A DNA stretch of 64,000 nucleotides from Chionoecetes opilio (GCA_016584305.1 JACEEZ010011608.1:10001-74000), one strand, 5' to 3'; counted from the first letter of the stretch, positions 36,301 to 45,736 are shown. Notes: a model not told the origin generated them from the sequence alone. Numbers and translations: made by a program.

Positions 36301-39300
36301 ATAGCAATGGTAGTAGTGATTATATATGACAATAATGATAATAGCAATGGCATTAGTGATTATAATGACAAATGATGATAATAGCAATGTAGTAGTGATT
36401 ATATAATGCAAATGATGATAATAGCAATGGTAGTAGTGATTATAAGACAAATGATGATAATAGCAATGGTAGAAGTGATTATAATGACAAATGATGATAA
36501 TAGCAATGGTAGAAGTGATTATATAATGACAAATGATGATAATAGCAATGGTAGAAGTGATTATAATGACAAATGTGATAATAGCAATGGTAAAGTGATT
36601 ATATAATGACAAATGATGATAATAGCAATGGTAGAAGTGATTATAATGACAAATTATGATAATAGCAATGGTAGAAGTGATTATATAATGACAAATGATG
36701 ATAATAGCAATGGTAGAAGTGATTATAATGACAAATGATGATAATAGCAATGGTAGAAGTGATTATATAATGACAAATAATGATAATAGCAATGGCAGTA
36801 GTGATTATAATGACAAATTATGATAATAGCAATGGTAGTAGTGATTATATAATGACAAATGATGATAATAGCAATGGTAGAAGTGATTATAATGACAAAT
36901 GATGATAATAGCAATGGTAGAAGTGATTATATAATGACAAATAATGATAATAGCAATGGTAGTAGTGATTATAATGACAAATTATGATAATAGCAATGGT
37001 AGAAGTGATTATAATGACAAATGATGATAATAGCAATGGTAGTAGTGATTATATAATGACAAATAATGATAATAGCAATGGCATTAGTGATTATAATGAC
37101 AAATGATGATAATAGCAATGGTAGTAGTGATTATATAATGACAAATGATGATAATAGCAATGGTAGTAGTGATTATAATGACAAATGATGATAATAGCAA
37201 TGGTAGTAGTGATTATATAATGACAAGTGAGGATAATAGCAATGGTAGTAGTGATTATAATGACAAATGATGATAATAGCAATGGTAGAAGTGATTATAT
37301 AATGACAAGTGATGATAATAGCAATGGTAGTAGTGATTATAATGACAAATGATGATAATAGCAATGGTAGTAGTGATTATAATGACAAATGATGATAATA
37401 GCAATGGTAGTAGTGATTATATAATGACAAATGATGATAATAGCAATGGTAGTAGTGATTATAATGACAAATGATGATAATAGCAATGGTAGTAGTGATT
37501 ATAATGACAAATTATGATAATAGCAATGGTAGTAGTGATTATATAATGACAAGTGATGATAATAGCAATGGTAGTAGTGATTATAATGACAAATGATGAT
37601 AATAGCAATGGTAGTAGTGATTATAATGACAAATTATGATAATAGCAATGGTAGTAGTGATTATATAATGACAAGTGATGATAATAGCAATGGTAGTAGT
37701 GATTATAATGACAAATGATGATAATAGCAATGGTAGTAGTGATTATATAATGACAGATGATGATAATAGCAATGGTAGTAGTGATTATAATGACAAATGA
37801 TGATAATAGCAATGGTAGTAGTGATTATATAATGACAAGTGATGATAATAGCAATGGTAGTAGTGATTATAATGACAAGTGATGATAATAGCAATGGTAG
37901 TAGTGATTATAATGACAAATGATGATAATAGCAATGGTAGTAGTGATTATATAATGACAAATGATGATAATAGCAATGGTAGAAGTGATTATAATGACAA
38001 ATGATGATAATAGCAATGGTAGAAGTGATTATATAATGACAAATGATGATAATAGCAATGGCAGTAGTGATTATAATGACAAATTATGATAATAGCAATG
38101 GTAGTAGTGATTATATAATGACAAATGATGATAATAGCAATGGTAGTAGTGATTATAATGACAAATTATGATAATAGCAATGGCAGTAGTGATTATAATG
38201 ACAGATGATGATAATCGCAATGGTAGTAGTGATGATATGAGACAAATGTGTGGGATCATGTCAAATGACTATTAATTATATCATTACATATATGTAAAAA
38301 TAGTATGTAACACAGTAGAGATAGTTGGAAGCGTATGATCGGCCGTCTAACCTCATAAAAATGATGGGAAAAACTGACATCAAACAGAGAGAAGAAGTAT
38401 GTACCAGTCATGTCAAACTTAGGAACTTAGGAACGCTTGTTAACCCCTTCACACCCAGATCTTTCCTTAGCTATGAAAAATTGTATATTGTCGAGCCATA
38501 AAATTAAGAAAAGTCTCTTAATATACCAAATTAGTTAGTAGACAAGGATACTAAACAGGTCATAGCTATAAAATACTGCTTTATATTCACTAAAAAATGT
38601 CTAATGGTGGTTATATTACAATGGAAATTACGTTCTGGGTCTCAAGGGGTTAATAATAAAACCTATCCTTTTATTCATACCACAAGCATAGTATTGTAAG
38701 AAGTTATGTTCCTTTTCAAAATATAACCTTGAAATACCTAAACAAGGATGATCGGTTATTTCAGAAATGGCAAGTGTTGTGGCGTGGCCTTCCGTCACAT
38801 CTACGGGGGCAGCTACTACCCGACTGTGTCTCTCTACCGAAACATTACCGTCTCCGTCAACTTTGGGCCAGACTTCAAATACCCACCCAAGACACATGAA
38901 TACAGGGGGGTAAGAGAAGCACTATTTTCACAAAGAACGGAAAGCTTTTTAAATTTTTTTTAGTGATCTTAAGCAAATTGTATCTTTCAAGTAAAATGTA
39001 TTGTGTAGAGCAGGAAAAGGGCTCTGTAGAATTTTCCAAACGGCTAATTACACCATACTAATTAATCTTTCTGCTACTAGTTTACAGTACATGTCATCAT
39101 CTGCTTCACTGTATTTCCTAACAAGAAGAAAATGAAGAGTCACCTAGCTTACTATCTGTTGATCCCCATAGTAATAATATTAAATATCAGTGAGCAGAGG
39201 ATGTTTACATGGGAAAACATTTGCTTAAGGAACACAAATCCCCAACCCATGAAATCAAATAGAACCCTTGACAAATTTCAGCATTGGATTTTAATATCAG

Positions 39301-39746
39301 ATAATGTGTTATTTTATTAGATCAGTATAGATTATCCATTGTTTATCTCAGTATTAATTGTGAAACTATAGTCTATTTTTTTTAACTAGGCGAAAATTCC
39401 TTTCTATCTTAAGGTCTCATGCTTAAAATGATGCCTATGTTTACCTGATAATATGGTTAACTGAAAAAATACAACTAAAATTTAGAAGAACCGATACTAT
39501 TCCCTTCTCCTGGCATCAAATATCAGTCAGTAAGCAGCAAGGGGTCAGGATTTTTCACCTCGTTAAAAATAATAGACTACGTATAGTGAATTGTGTGATG
39601 CATGATTTCTCTGGCTCACCACCTCCCTTGTGACTCACCAACAGATGCACGAGCGCTGTGAAGAGTCGATGGTGGAGAGGACGTTGGCAGACATGACCTA
39701 CCTTGTGGAGAACGAGGGCAAGCTGAGGCTGGACGTGTTTACCTGA
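9200..39746 (+). CDS. ash2: ASH2/ASH2L-like trithorax protein (11 coding exons)
   Basis: Joining 9200-9288, 9566-9744, 10250-10428, 10995-11139, 30767-30953, 32152-32337, 33468-33614, 34648-34786, 35299-35405, 38765-38909 and 39645-39746 gives a continuous frame of about 534 residues, close to family length. Domain order is an N-terminal Cys/His zinc-binding PHD-like region (about 27-90), a winged-helix region (about 90-195), a basic G-K-G-R-G-A-K-R-K linker (about 205), and a C-terminal SPRY domain (about 255-510). ASH2 is a nuclear core subunit (with WDR5, RbBP5, DPY30) of Set1/MLL histone H3K4 methyltransferases. Two introns are swollen by satellite arrays. The junction between exons 6 and 7 is uncertain. 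Confidence 0.93.
9353..9495. repeat. ~23-bp tandem repeat in ash2 intron 1
   Basis: Six or so copies of a unit built on TACTACCACATACTATCTTG. The outer copies carry a short deletion. Confidence 0.85.
9566..9744 (+). CDS. ash2: ash2 coding exon 2 (zinc finger)
   Basis: Acceptor TTACAG|T, donor GCCC|GTACGG. It encodes the C-x-x-C, H-E-S-C and C-K-N-C zinc ligands and the family hallmark [13 protein letters not shown]. The phase fits both neighbours. Confidence 0.92.
10035..10193 (+). mobile_element. CR1-like retrotransposon 3' end
   Basis: The 5' part encodes [19 protein letters not shown], which resembles the C-terminal end of CR1/L2-type reverse transcriptase ORFs. It then has a conserved tail (GGAACTACC, TCTCGCGGCCTCTTGTAGC, TTCCTTATTTTCTTATG) ending in repeated TTCTTATG, as in the short 3' octamers of CR1 elements. 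It ends about 57 bp before the acceptor of ash2 exon 3. Confidence 0.75.
10250..10428 (+). CDS. ash2: ash2 coding exon 3
   Basis: Acceptor CCCCCAG, donor ACT|GTAAGG, phase 0 at the end. It encodes [12 protein letters not shown] and [12 protein letters not shown], matching the winged-helix region of ASH2 proteins. Confidence 0.92.
10672..10738 (+). mobile_element. CR1-like 3' tail fragment
   Basis: A short copy of the GGAACTACC...GCGGCCTCTTGTAGCTTCC...TTTTCTTATGTTC tail, about 255 bp before the ash2 exon 4 acceptor. Confidence 0.7.
10995..11139 (+). CDS. ash2: ash2 coding exon 4
   Basis: Acceptor CTCACAG. It encodes [13 protein letters not shown] and F-F-G-L-I-T-S-D-L. The donor CCCG|GTGGGT leaves phase 1, which fits the acceptor at 30766. 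A second GTACGT donor about 30 bp on is possible but out of phase with exon 5. Confidence 0.88.
12194..12319. repeat. 62-bp tandem duplication
   Basis: Two identical units start GTACTGGGTTACATGTTACC and end AGGCACATTTAT. Confidence 0.9.
13493..13672. mobile_element. Fold-back MITE, ~180 bp
   Basis: Arms of about 70 bp (13493-13565 and 13602-13672) are inverted copies with GAAAATGGGGCCCC at the outer end and AGGTGTTGGGTTTTGGG near the loop. It has no coding capacity. Confidence 0.65.
14216..14920. repeat. ~89-bp minisatellite
   Basis: About eight copies of a unit containing TATCAAAGCCCCTAGAATCA, GTTGTTGCATACTC, TTGATATCACTG and GGTAGTTTATTGCCC. Partial copies precede it from about 14040. Confidence 0.9.
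16213..28832. repeat. 12.6-kb satellite array, 44-bp unit
   Basis: Roughly 290-300 tandem copies of a 44-bp unit made of GTGGGTGGCTAGATAGCC, AAGATTGTCCCGTGAC and ATTTATAAAC. The unit contains a small palindrome (GGCTA-GA-TAGCC). Blocks of near-perfect units occur at 16213-16340, 16690-16830 and 26740-27080. Most others carry indels and changes that create homopolymers (for example GTGGG to GGGGG, TATAAA to TTTTAAA). It lies wholly inside an ash2 intron. Minus-strand open frames across it are repeat artefacts. Confidence 0.95.
28915..29252. repeat. ~61-bp minisatellite
   Basis: About five copies of a unit containing GTGTGGCTGGGTGGGTGTGC, TCGTGTACACCTTGGTACAC and TAGTGGCGTGTCCTGTATGA. Confidence 0.9.
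29575..30108. repeat. 24-bp minisatellite
   Basis: About 22 copies of a unit made of TAGATAATACTGTGGAGGG and TTGAA. It alternates between GTGG and GTAG variants, with occasional 25-bp units carrying an extra A. Confidence 0.92.
30302..30501 (-). other. Possible minus-strand exon of unknown gene
   Basis: A minus-strand open frame has ordinary amino-acid composition (for example [10 protein letters not shown] and [12 protein letters not shown]). It is bounded by an acceptor-like AATATTACCAG and a donor-like ACG|GTAAAT. I do not recognise the family, and no partner exon is seen nearby. It could be a nested gene, a pseudogene or chance. Confidence 0.25.
30767..30953 (+). CDS. ash2: ash2 coding exon 5 (basic linker, SPRY start)
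   Basis: The acceptor ACAAACAG follows a (GT)n tract, and the donor is TTCAG|GTGAGA. It encodes [10 protein letters not shown] and then the strongly conserved [20 protein letters not shown]. Confidence 0.95.
31050..31310 (-). mobile_element. CR1-like retrotransposon 3' end, reverse orientation
   Basis: Read on the minus strand it gives degenerate W-F-T-N-x-M-V-N-D-W and [17 protein letters not shown], as in CR1-type reverse transcriptase C-termini. The standard GGAACTACC...CTTCC...TTCTTATG tail follows. Confidence 0.75.
31385..31722. repeat. Dispersed repeat with palindromic head and duplicated ~75-bp segment
   Basis: It begins with a palindrome (CCTCCGCCAACGAAGTTGGAGG region, 31387-31409) followed by GTCTGTCTGTTTGTTAGTG. 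A segment starting ACAACTGTTGCCATGGCAAC and ending CATACTGAGTGC is present twice, around a (TA)n run (31555-31620 and 31649-31711). Confidence 0.6.
32152..32337 (+). CDS. ash2: ash2 coding exon 6 (SPRY)
   Basis: Acceptor CCCCAG. It encodes D-W-A-G-K-P-I-P-G and [12 protein letters not shown], hallmarks of the ASH2 SPRY domain. The strong-looking donor at 32333/32334 (GTCAGT) leaves the wrong phase for the next exon. The weaker GT four bases on (32338) restores it, so the 3' end is uncertain. Confidence 0.88.
32396..32611 (+). mobile_element. TTTTTAACGAGG MITE, copy 1
   Basis: A ~215-bp element whose ends are inverted forms of TTTTTAACGAGGTGAAAAATCC. The interior has TGCCTATGTTTACCTGATAA and CTCCTGGCATCAAATATCAG. 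Copies 2 and 3 are at 34377-34591 and 39368-39586, all in ash2 introns and in the same orientation. Confidence 0.8.
32714..32860. mobile_element. Head-to-head pair of CR1-like tails
   Basis: A plus-strand tail (32714-32780) is followed within about 15 bp by a minus-strand copy (32796-32858). Together they form a near-perfect inverted repeat with arms of about 65 bp. Confidence 0.8.
33050..33265 (-). mobile_element. Non-LTR retrotransposon 3' fragment
   Basis: This segment is a diverged copy of 41446-41660, sharing AGACAGTAAGAGAATAAAAT and AGTCATAGGAAAGTG. It is therefore the 3' end of the same minus-strand retrotransposon family. An A-rich run follows at 33270-33312. Confidence 0.7.
33468..33614 (+). 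CDS. ash2: ash2 coding exon 7 (SPRY)
   Basis: It encodes [14 protein letters not shown] and the family signature [17 protein letters not shown]. The donor CACG|GTGAGG leaves two bases, which fit exon 8. Either of two acceptors (after 33467 or after 33479) keeps frame; the upstream one gives the longer product. Confidence 0.88.
33639..33745. mobile_element. Pogo/Tigger-like terminal fragment flanked by a short duplication
   Basis: CAGTAAACCCTCTCTAATTC followed by several CCGAATTA motifs resembles a Tigger-type end. A similar end in reverse orientation lies at about 42735-42795. The ~24-bp sequence just before it (starting GTGAGGCTCGGCATTATC, immediately after exon 7) recurs right after it at about 33748. 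Confidence 0.5.
33939..34108. mobile_element. Long palindromic hairpin, ~170 bp
   Basis: Arms of about 78 bp (33939-34018 and 34030-34108) are near-perfect inverted copies, from GTAAAAACAGGTGATGAAGG to AGCCCAGT, with a ~12-base loop. It is probably a fold-back transposon relic. Confidence 0.75.
34377..34591 (+). mobile_element. TTTTTAACGAGG MITE, copy 2
   Basis: Same family as 32396-32611. It ends about 55 bp before the ash2 exon 8 acceptor. Confidence 0.8.
34648..34786 (+). CDS. ash2: ash2 coding exon 8 (SPRY)
   Basis: Acceptor ATCTGCAG, donor AAG|GTAATA, phase 0. It encodes [13 protein letters not shown] and [12 protein letters not shown]. Confidence 0.94.
35299..35405 (+). CDS. ash2: ash2 coding exon 9 (SPRY)
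   Basis: Acceptor GTTTCAG, donor AA|GTAAGT. It encodes [13 protein letters not shown]. Confidence 0.94.
35580..38240. repeat. 2.65-kb tandem array, 40/42-bp units in 82-bp dimers
   Basis: About 65 copies of a unit made of TGATGATAATAGCAATGGTA and GTAGTGATTATAATGACAAA. Units ending GATTATAATGAC often alternate with units ending GATTATATAATGAC, giving an 82-bp higher-order period. It lies in the intron between ash2 exons 9 and 10. Minus-strand open frames are artefacts. Confidence 0.93.
38319..38400 (+). mobile_element. Non-LTR retrotransposon C-terminal fragment
   Basis: It reads [13 protein letters not shown] and is then followed by the family tail (GGGAAAAACTGACATCAAAC). It is the same family as 980-1083 and 52535-52665. 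Confidence 0.6.
38440..38653 (-). mobile_element. TTAA-flanked MITE (piggyBac-like), copy 1
   Basis: A ~214-bp element bounded by TTAA on both sides, with TTAACCCCTTCACACCCAG at one end and GGGTCTCAAGGGGTTAA at the other. It is the same family as 58924-59136 and 60799-61012 but in the opposite orientation. TTAA targets and C-rich ends suggest piggyBac mobilisation. Confidence 0.7.
38765..38909 (+). CDS. ash2: ash2 coding exon 10 (SPRY)
   Basis: Acceptor TTTCAG, donor GGG|GTAAGA. It encodes [14 protein letters not shown] and [13 protein letters not shown]. Confidence 0.95.
39368..39586 (+). mobile_element. TTTTTAACGAGG MITE, copy 3
   Basis: Same family as 32396-32611. Its outermost bases (TATAGTCTATT and AATAGACTACGTATA) extend the terminal inverted repeat. 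Confidence 0.8.
39645..39746 (+). CDS. ash2: ash2 last coding exon
   Basis: Acceptor CCAACAG. It encodes [17 protein letters not shown] and ends L-R-L-D-V-F-T before TGA at 39744-39746. Candidate poly-A signals ATTAAA lie at 39820-39825 and 39900-39905. Confidence 0.93.
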   Translation: MHERCEESMVERTLADMTYLVENEGKLRLDVFT

Positions 39747-40592
39747 GGCGGCGGAGGATTATTGAAGCTTCTCTGATGATTATTAATGGAAAAACTCAAT
39801 ATTTATTCTCTGATGAATAATTAAAGGAAAAACTTAATATTTACCATGTTTAATTTTAGTGCAAGCAATTGTCTGACCAAGTTCAATCTGTATTTTATCA
39901 TTAAAAGTAGAAACGTATTTTAAGATTATTCTTTTGTGAACCTTGTTTCTTACACATTTACACAGCCACACTTACTCATCAAAAGTTATTGTAAATGGAT
40001 GGATATACAATTGCATCCCCAGCATTTCCAATTATCTATCCCAAAAAAAACTGTTGGATTTCTGGCTGCTCAAAAATATTCCAAAATTGACGACGATCAA
40101 TGTTTTTGTTATTTTGCAGCAAATGAGTCGTAGAAGAAAACTTATCGAAGCAATAAAGGTTCATCTTGAGGTGTTCTCCATGATGCAGTAATCGGTTTGT
40201 CAAAACACCTCATGGTTGTCGAGAAAATTGATATTTTGTATAAATGTACGAATATGCTATTTTTTCGGTTATTTACCAATCAATATTTTTTGCTTTATGC
40301 CAAATCATACCCCTTGATCTACTCCATATTTACTTATCTATTCATGTTGCACTTATCTGCCATAGTTTTTTTGTTATTGAAAAAAACGGGATTTAAAAAA
40401 AAATTCAAGGCATACCCCTTGCAAAATTTGCAATATTTTTTTTTAAATAAGATTTGGTTGAAAATTTGTTCCTAGCAGTTTTCGGACATGCTGAACACGA
40501 ATATGGAGTCAATTTTCAGTTACAATGATTAGCAATCCCTATTTCAGCCAATTCACAATGACATGATACTTACAGATATTCTTTAAATATCA
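39747..40592 (+). other. ash2 3' flank
   Basis: AT-rich sequence probably includes the ash2 3' UTR. The open frames at 39936-40475 have no recognisable family and look like chance. Confidence 0.5.
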
Positions 40593-40600
40593 CAAATTAG

Positions 40601-41201
40601 CAGTGCTGGGCGTCGCGGAATTATAGTCCGCGATTCAGCGATTCCACGATCGCGGACTACCAAAAATCGATCGCGTAATTTTTATTAAATTTGAATTAAT
40701 TCCTCGATCGCGTAAAATATTTTGCCTTTAATTCCGCGATTTTTAGTCCACGATCCAAAATTTTGACTTGAAAAACAAACAAAAATTCCCGCACTGCCGC
40801 GGGGGGTTGGGTTGACCAGCCAGCTGTTCTGTTACCTGACGCGCCTGCTGCTGGCCGCCCGCGGGCTGATCAGTCAGCTCTGAACTGTTCCACAGTAAAG
40901 TCGCTGACTTCCCCGCTCTTAGCAAACGCTAAATGTCTGTTTGCTTAGTTAATACTTAATAGGTTAATGGTTAATACACTTAAGAGTTAAGACTTAACAG
41001 TTATTACTTAATGGGGTATAATGGCTTAATGCTTTATTTCTTGGAAGAAAAACTTCGCTAGCGATTACCGATCGCGGAATAAACTATCGCGGAATTTTAA
41101 TTCAAACTTAAATAAATATTCCGCGATCGCAGAACGCCAAATTTTTGATTGCGAAATAGCGATAGTGGACCACCTATTTTTGGATCGCGTGCCCAGCACT
41201 G
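40601..41201. mobile_element. hAT-type MITE, 601 bp, with 8-bp target-site duplication
   Basis: The ends CAGTGCTGGGC and GCCCAGCACTG are perfect inverted repeats. The flanking octamer CAAATTAG is duplicated exactly (40593-40600 and 41202-41209). The interior is packed with GCGATCGCG and CGCGGAATT motifs in both orientations. The 8-bp duplication and CAGTG ends indicate hAT transposition. No transposase is present. Confidence 0.9.
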
Positions 41202-41419
41202 CAAATTAGACAAAACTTACTACAAGACATGAAAATATGATAGGCATTGCTAGATTTATCATTACTTTAATAAAACGATCAGTATTAGTATTTTCAGTAT
41301 TAGTATTAGTATTAATCCCTATTTGAGCCACCCATGCGATTGTCAAACTACTTATAAAAACCTATGTATACTATAGCAATCCTGTGGGACTTCTAATGCC
41401 CTCCCATGACTCCTGTAGG

Positions 41420-42321
41420 ATTTTTTTTTTTTTTTTTTTTTTTTACATCACAAAGGACTGGCCAAGGGCACAAAAAAAATGGGTAACACAAAGCCCGCTT
41501 AGCTGCCAGTCCCTATAAAGAAGACAGTAAGAGAATAAAATAAAAAAGAGGGGTGAGCCAATTTAGTTCGGGAGGTGTCTTGTTACTCTTATGAAAAGAT
41601 TTAAGTCATAGGAAAGTGGAAAAATAGAAACAGGAAGAGAGTTCCAGAGTTTACCAGTGAAAGGGATGAAAGAGTAAAGATACTGATTAACTCTTGCATT
41701 AGGAAGATGGACAGAATAGGGATGAGAATGAATAGAAAGTCTTGTGCAGCGAGGCCACGGGAGGGGGGGAGGCATGCAGTTAGCAAGTTCAGAAGAGCAG
41801 TGAGCATGAAAATAACGGTAGAAGAGAGCAAGAGAAGCAACATTGCGGTGGTGATTTAAAGATTGAAGACAGTCAGTCAGAGGAGAGGAGTTTATGAGAC
41901 GAAAAACTTTTTACTCAACCCTGTTTAGGAGAGCTGTATGAGTGGATCCTCCCCAAACATGTGAGACATACTCCATACATGGGCGGATAAGGCCCCTGTA
42001 GAGAGCAAGCAATTGGGAGGGAGAAAAAAAAGGACGCAGACGCCACAGGACACCTAACTTCTTAGAAGCTGTTTTAGCAAGAGATGAGATGTGAGATTTC
42101 CAGTTCAGATTTTTAGTAAAGGATAGTCCTAGAATGTTCATTGTAGAAGAAGGAGACAGTTGAGTGTCATTGAAGAAGAGGGGATAGTTATCTGGTAGGT
42201 TTTGTTGAGTAGATAGGTGAAGAAATTGGGTTTTTGAGGCATTGAACAAAACAAGGTTTGCTTTGCCCCAATCAGAAATTATAGAAAGATCAGAAGTTAG
42301 GTGGCACCGTGCGCACGGCAC
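41420..42321 (-). mobile_element. 5'-truncated Jockey-superfamily non-LTR retrotransposon (reverse transcriptase C-terminal part)
   Basis: On the minus strand a 136-codon frame (41911-42321) encodes I-L-G-L-S-F-T-K-N-L-N-W-K-S-H-I, L-Y-R-G-L-I-R-P-C-M-E-Y and H-V-W-G-G-S-T. These are typical of the region after the catalytic core of non-LTR reverse transcriptases. The frame continues, after a break, at 41563-41843 with F-I-P-F-T-G-K-L-W-N-S-L-P. A poly-T run on the plus strand (41420-41443) is its poly-A tail. The catalytic core is missing, so it is dead. Confidence 0.85.
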
Positions 42322-43490
42322 GAGTTGAGGATGCGTGAATGAGCGAAGAGGCCCGTGAAGGACTCTGAATTATTGTATACAAAGCGAAGGAAAAAAATAA
42401 TAGTTCTTCCTCCTCCCATTTCCTCTCCTCCCTTTCTTCTCTTCCTTCCTCCTCCTCCTCTCCTCCCTTCCTTGTCCCACTTCCTTCCTTCTCCTCCCCC
42501 TCTCCCATCCTTCCTCCTCCTCGTCCCTCCTTCCCCTCGCCCCCCTTCCACCTTCTTCCGCCTATTGTATTTATACGATAATTATCCTATATCAGATCAC
42601 GCTGGGCAGCCACGACACGCACCGCATGGGAGAGGTCGGACTCCCACTAGTAAGGCTAAGGACAATTCAAACCCTAAACCCCATCCCATTGCTCAAATTA
42701 TGGAAAGTTGTTAAAATTTCAAACTGGCCTGAAACAGGTGGAATTATCCAAAGTTTGAATTATACGGGTTCGATTTAGAGAGAGTTTACTGTATTTTCAT
42801 TTTCTGTTGTTTCCCAAAAAAAGTGGGGGTGGCCCCAAAAAAATTATTCTGCATGTTGTTTTGACGAGTGGATATGGCACAACCCATGGATGGATATATA
42901 CATACTAGCTACATACATATATACTACATACACCAATACACACCAGGCTCATCACAAGGCTATAAAACTATCAGCAAATTCATGGCCCAATACAGTGAAG
43001 TGAAAGACAAAAATAACTCAAGAAACGCTCCACCAGGGAACAGGCGCGGTGTGAAACTTGATACAATGGTTCATATTTTGTTTACTCTCACGTGGGAACA
43101 TCGGGAACATCGCAAAGACTTCCTGCCGCGAACTGATACTATTGAAATGATGACGTGTAGTTAGAATGTTGTCTCCCTCAAGTCGCCCACAAAATAGGAT
43201 TACATAAGGCTGTATTAACCACCTGTATATAGCTGCTGATTAATCTCTCATATCACAAACTGCGTCGTGCCCATATAAGTGATACAACTCCCACCCCTTG
43301 CCCAAATGAAGCCCTCACACCCCTTCATGAGCGTCACAGCAGCACGCCACCCCAGCACTGGCCATAATACCTCATCCAGGGCAAGCAAGGGTAGAAAGTC
43401 CCGCTGAAAAGCTTACCATAAGCTTCTTGAGGCGAAAAGTGAAATTTTGAAAGTTTATAACACCTGTGGAAGAAAGAATAAGCACACACT
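42322..43490. other. Intergenic, mostly unassigned
   Basis: It contains a CT-rich low-complexity stretch (42395-42560) and, at about 42735-42795, an inverted copy of the Tigger-like end seen at 33639. No gene is recognised. Confidence 0.6.
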
Positions 43491-43538
43491 CAGTGGCGTA
43501 CCCAGAAAATTGAAAAGGGGGGGGCCAATATATATACA

Positions 43539-43613
<75 letters not shown>

Positions 43614-43697
43614 GTATAATAAATATATAATTTATTACAATTTATTCTTTGCCAAAGGGGGGGGCCATGGCCGCATGCCCCCCCCGGTACGCCACTG
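43491..43697. mobile_element. hAT-type MITE with (AT)n core, copy 1
   Basis: The ends are CAGTGGCGTACCC and GGTACGCCACTG. The octamer CACACACT flanks it exactly on both sides. The interior is G-rich next to each end with a long (AT)n core. A second, inverted and nearly identical copy lies at 45794-46096. Confidence 0.9.
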
Positions 43698-44698
43698 CAC
43701 ACACTATAATAGGTACTGACAATGCACGGCGTACTCTCTACCTTATTATTGTAATTTTCTTGTTTCTGTCTGAGCCACGTGACTCGTAGTCCGCAGATAA
43801 GAGAAGAGATGAGATACCAAAGGCAAACTAACCAATCCTCACGTAATTCCCTACTATCTTGTGGAGATCAATGAAACGAATAAAAAACAGGAAACAAAAT
43901 CTACAGGAACTACCACGTGTAGGTGTCACGGCCTCTTGTAGCTTCCTTAATTTCTTGTTCTTATGAAACGAATCACTGCAACACACCTACTTCTGGCAGC
44001 GTGGGGACGTCCATGGCAATGACCTTCAGTTATGCAAACACCTCAACGAAGCTGTGGCTCGGGTTCCTGCCCACCCATGAGTTGCATTAAAATGATGAAT
44101 GTTCTTATGGGTGGAGGAGGGAAAAAGAGGTAACCAACAGTGTCAACATATCGCTTGGGAGATGTCTTGTGCGTGTGGGGGAGACCCGGGGACATTTTAC
44201 GAGCGTTGTGCGAGCAAAAAATATAATTAATGCATCAGCAGTCCAGGAAATCCTATTAGAAAGTATTCCTATAACTATATCCGAATGTGTTTCCAGGAGG
44301 TTCAGTACAACCCTTGCAACACAGATAACCCACATGTAGCTGCTCAAGAGTGCCGGGAACACTGGGTGCGTCAGCCTGTCAGCCCATGTCGTGTAGTGTT
44401 GAGTGTTGCGAGTTTTGCGACGCCATACCCTCTCACGACCATGCACCCAGGGTGCGCATTCCGCTCAACTCGTTCCTTCACATTCCCTGCATTGTGACTG
44501 ACATCCTTACTGATCGACTTGAGGTTATTGGCCACCGCGGTTTTCCTTCCGGGCGCCTGTGTTGACCAAGCGCAGACAAAGACACGGCCTCGGGCCGGCT
44601 TTCCGCTGCAGCCACTAAACAGGTGGTGTCGTGACTGTCGTCAAGGAAGTGTGATGAAGGTGGGGAATAAAATGATGAAACCTTAATTAAGTGTTTAT
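43698..44698. other. Intergenic, CR1 tail only
   Basis: A CR1-like 3' tail occurs at 43903-43968 (+). I see no supported gene in the remainder; the open frames at 44105-44565 are unrecognised. Confidence 0.55.
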
Positions 44699-44945
44699 CC
44701 TGATCACGCGCAAGACACGCGAACCCTAGCGATTATCTTCCCGGAAAAAGTTTGGAGCTCATAATTATTATAGATCGATCTTTGAGTAAAGCTGGGACCT
44801 CATACGCCACAAAGCCCCATTCCCTTGATCAAGTCGGACAGTAACTGCCCAGCTTTCCAGGGAAAGGTCTACGAGCCGTGCGGATGAGGCTCGAACCTGT
44901 GTCGTGACACACGAAAACTTTACCACTGTACCACACGGGCAGTGT
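44699..44945 (-). mobile_element. tRNA-derived SINE, copy 1
   Basis: Read on the minus strand it starts with a tRNA-like head: box A resembles TGGTACAGTGGTAAAG and box B is GGTTCGAGCC. The body shares GAGTAAAGCTGGGAC and a GATCACG(C/T)GCAAGACACG tail with 50146-50375. Confidence 0.7.
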
Positions 44946-44950
44946 GGCAA

Positions 44951-45293
<343 letters not shown>

Positions 45294-45698
45294 TTTTACA
45301 AGAAAAAATAGGAGAAAGTCGGCAAGGTAACCCCCGTGGTAGGGGCGGGAGCGCAGGTGAGGGGTCGGGAGGTGGGCTACCTGACCACGCAGGTTGTGTG
45401 CTGCGGCTGCCTCAGACACACTCAGGACTGGCAGGCGCCAGCACCTCCTCCGCCACACCACCACCACACCTGACCTGGGATTGCCCAGCGGTCAAAGGTG
45501 CCCCCAGGGCAGCAGCAGTCAGGTACGCGCGGCGCAGTAACAGACAGGAGCAGCAGGCGTCCACACCTCTCGTGCCGCACCGCCCCGACCCTGACTCGGG
45601 GTTGTCGAAGGTCAAGGGCATCCCCGCAGCAGCAGCGACCCACGTGCGCCAGAGCAACGCTATTCCCGGAGGGCGTCACCCCGTGGCCCGCGAGTGCC

Positions 45699-45736
45699 AT
45701 GGCCAACACAGTGCTCTGGATGACGGCAGCCGTCCT
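45699..45736 (+). CDS. Protease exon 1 (signal peptide start)
   Basis: ATG in context GTGCCATGG. It encodes [12 protein letters not shown], then donor CCT|GTAAGT. The split codon joins exon 2 in phase to complete a hydrophobic signal sequence (…V-L-S-W-A-A-M-G). Its 5.7-kb distance from exon 2 makes the link inferential. Confidence 0.65.

Noticed and set aside
35580..38260. Ile/His/Tyr-rich minus-strand frames
   Set aside because: Artefacts of the 40/42-bp intronic array.
42297..42551. Gly/Glu/Arg-rich minus-strand frame
   Set aside because: It is a CT-rich low-complexity stretch with no supporting signal.
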